From Streptomyces sp. cg36 (GTDB lineage Bacteria > Actinomycetota > Actinomycetes > Streptomycetales > Streptomycetaceae), in contig NZ_CP163520.1 in NCBI RefSeq assembly GCF_041080675.1, positions 6,101,001-6,165,000 of the forward strand: 64,000 nucleotides of DNA. Direction: 5' to 3'. A program made the translations under genes and the position numbers. A model generated the notes under the pieces. The model did not search any database, was not told the origin of the DNA, and saw only the letters and a program-made list of their open reading frames with translations. Shown piece after piece: positions 62,996 to 64,000 of the stretch. Each line of letters begins with the position of its first letter. Position 1 is the first letter of the stretch.

Positions 62996-63637
62996 ATGAT
63001 CGCGGGCCCCGAACGTACGCCACTTCCACGCGGATTCTTCGACCGCCCCGTCCTGGAGGTAGCCCCCGACCTCCTCGGGCGCACCCTCGTACGCACCACC
63101 CCCGAGGGGCCGATCGAGCTGCGCCTGACCGAGGTGGAGGCGTACGACGGCGCGAACGACCCCGGGTCGCACGCGTTCCGGGGCCGCACCGCCCGCAACG
63201 GCGTGATGTTCGGCCCGCCCGGCCACGCGTACGTGTACTTCACGTACGGGATGTGGCACTGCCTGAACATGGTGTGCGGCCCCGAGGGCCGGGCCGCCGG
63301 AGTCCTGCTGCGGGCCGGAGAGATCCAGGTGGGCGCGGAGCTCGCGCGTAAACGTCGAATTTCGGCCCGAAACGACAAGGAACTGGCCAAAGGCCCGGCA
63401 CGCCTGGCCACGGCCCTGGACGTCGACCGCGCCCTGGACGGTACGGACGTGTGCACCGGCCCCGACGCCCCCCTGTCCGTACTGACGGGCACACCGCCAC
63501 CCCGCGACCTGGTACGCAGTGGACCCCGCACCGGAGTGGGCGGCGAAGGGGCGCCGCATCCCTGGCGGTTCTGGATCTCTGACGACCCGACAGTCAGCCC
63601 CTACCGGGCCCATCAGCCGCGCCGCCGCACAACTTGA
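62996..63637 (+). CDS. 3-methyladenine DNA glycosylase (AAG/MPG type)
   Basis: 213 residues from ATG 62996. AAG-family blocks: [45 protein letters not shown] (active-site Glu in EVEAY), [18 protein letters not shown], and [10 protein letters not shown] with [13 protein letters not shown]. Excises alkylated purines in base-excision repair. Length is normal. Divergent from spo0M with an 85-bp gap; the rRNA operon promoter region begins after it. Confidence 0.94.
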   Translation: MIAGPERTPLPRGFFDRPVLEVAPDLLGRTLVRTTPEGPIELRLTEVEAYDGANDPGSHAFRGRTARNGVMFGPPGHAYVYFTYGMWHCLNMVCGPEGRAAGVLLRAGEIQVGAELARKRRISARNDKELAKGPARLATALDVDRALDGTDVCTGPDAPLSVLTGTPPPRDLVRSGPRTGVGGEGAPHPWRFWISDDPTVSPYRAHQPRRRTT

Positions 63638-63728
63638 CTCGGCCTGTCCGGACGCCTAACGTAGCCCGAGCCGCTTGAGACGGGCCCTGCTGTTCAGCAT
63701 CCCGAAGTGGCCACCCACTACCTACGAC

Positions 63729-63755
63729 TGACCCTCTCGGGGTCCTTCTTTCGGC
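63729..63755 (+). terminator. Possible terminator after the DNA glycosylase
   Basis: GACCC (63731-63735) pairs with GGGTC (63741-63745) around TCTCG, followed by CTTCTTT. Short stem, but pyrimidine-rich tail; lies between the glycosylase and the rRNA promoter region. Confidence 0.4.
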
Positions 63756-64000
63756 ATGCCGGAATTCGGATCTCCTGGCTCGATTATGAGCCGCCGGGGA
63801 AATCAGCTAAAGTAGTGACCACGCCGAAAGGGAAACGCGAAAGCGAAAACCTGGAAAGCAAATCCCGCCGACCGGGAATCGGACACGAAAGAGTCTGATA
63901 GAGTCGGAAACGAAGGAAGCGCCCGGAGGGCCCGGAAACGGGAACAAAGGAAGCGTCCGTACCTTGAGAACTCAACAGCGTGCCAAAAGTCAACGCCAGA
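63756..64000 (+). promoter_or_regulatory. rRNA operon promoter and leader (16S gene lies beyond the right edge)
   Basis: The sequence becomes AT-richer and non-coding. -10-like hexamers TAAAGT (63808-63813) and TAGAGT (63899-63904) suggest multiple promoters, as in Streptomyces rrn operons. The terminal segment CTTGAGAACTCAACAGCGTG (63963-63982) and the AAAGTCAACGCCAGA that ends the window match the conserved rrn leader that precedes 16S rRNA in streptomycetes. No part of the mature 16S sequence is yet visible. Confidence 0.75.

Noticed and set aside
63756..64000. A protein-coding gene in the right-edge region.
   Set aside because: Base composition drops, codon bias is lost and the end matches the rRNA operon leader; short open frames there lack homology or ribosome sites.

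Overview
The window is chromosomal DNA from a Streptomyces-like actinomycete. GC content is very high, third codon positions are strongly biased to G or C, GTG starts are frequent, and ATGA or GTGA start-stop overlaps are common. Lineage markers include a chaplin, the GATC-binding nucleoid protein Gbn, a streptophobe-type membrane protein, a 38-residue SGM_5486-type peptide and a Spo0M-like sporulation protein. From memory, the order (pit, ABC-F, gbn, Asp23 cluster, S8 proteases, acetate-type symporter, moaA, tyrS, tldD/pmbA, fabG-fabI, serB, FHA-ABC, chpE, nfeD/SPFH, spo0M) matches the S. coelicolor region around SCO1845 down to about SCO1790, so this is core chromosome rather than an island. 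No prophage, IS element, CRISPR array or tRNA was seen.

Layout. 1-6.2 kb: phosphate transporter under a PHO box, an aldolase, a hydrolase, an unknown protein, a 7-nt tandem-repeat tract, and a zinc metallopeptidase. 6.2-9.4 kb: an ABC-F ATPase behind a possible 7-codon leader and inverted repeat, Gbn with GATC-rich upstream DNA, and an enoyl-CoA hydratase behind an 11-bp inverted repeat. 9.4-12.2 kb: a five-gene Asp23/AmaP envelope-stress operon, then a ~31-bp degenerate tandem repeat. 12.2-17.1 kb: SDR plus GH15 glycosidase, SURF1, a Cys-rich mini-protein and a DEDDh exonuclease with BRCT. 17.1-22.8 kb: a TetR regulator with its likely operator, divergent from an acetoacetate-decarboxylase-like/SDR/amidohydrolase/amidohydrolase operon (probable catabolic unit of unknown substrate), then a VIT-family transporter.

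22.8-27.1 kb: a ~1,030-residue NACHT NTPase with C-terminal leucine-rich repeats, the best candidate immunity-type gene here, and a zinc alcohol dehydrogenase. 27.2-34 kb: tandem paralogous secreted subtilisins, a DUF485-type/SSS symporter pair and moaA. 34-41 kb: small membrane proteins, tyrS, the TldD/PmbA protease pair, and the FASII pair fabG-fabI. 41-46.4 kb: GntR regulator divergent from an MFS exporter with its small partner peptide, a SixA phosphatase and serB. 46.5-54 kb: a membrane protein with a collagen-like tail divergent from an FHA-FHA-ABC fusion, an SLT-type secreted protein, a QueA homologue coupled to an SDR. 54-59.8 kb: a GAF histidine kinase and LuxR regulator, the chaplin chpE with a possible upstream ORF, an ABC ATPase, NfeD and SPFH pair. 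59.9-64 kb: TauE-like permease, HNH nuclease, PEBP-like protein, Spo0M, 3-methyladenine glycosylase, and finally the promoter/leader of an rRNA operon whose 16S gene lies just beyond the right edge.

Most genes are housekeeping or lineage-core. The most interesting items are the NACHT-LRR protein, the ABC-F leader, the collagen-tailed membrane protein/FHA-ABC divergent pair, the orphan QueA homologue, and several unexplained tandem repeats.
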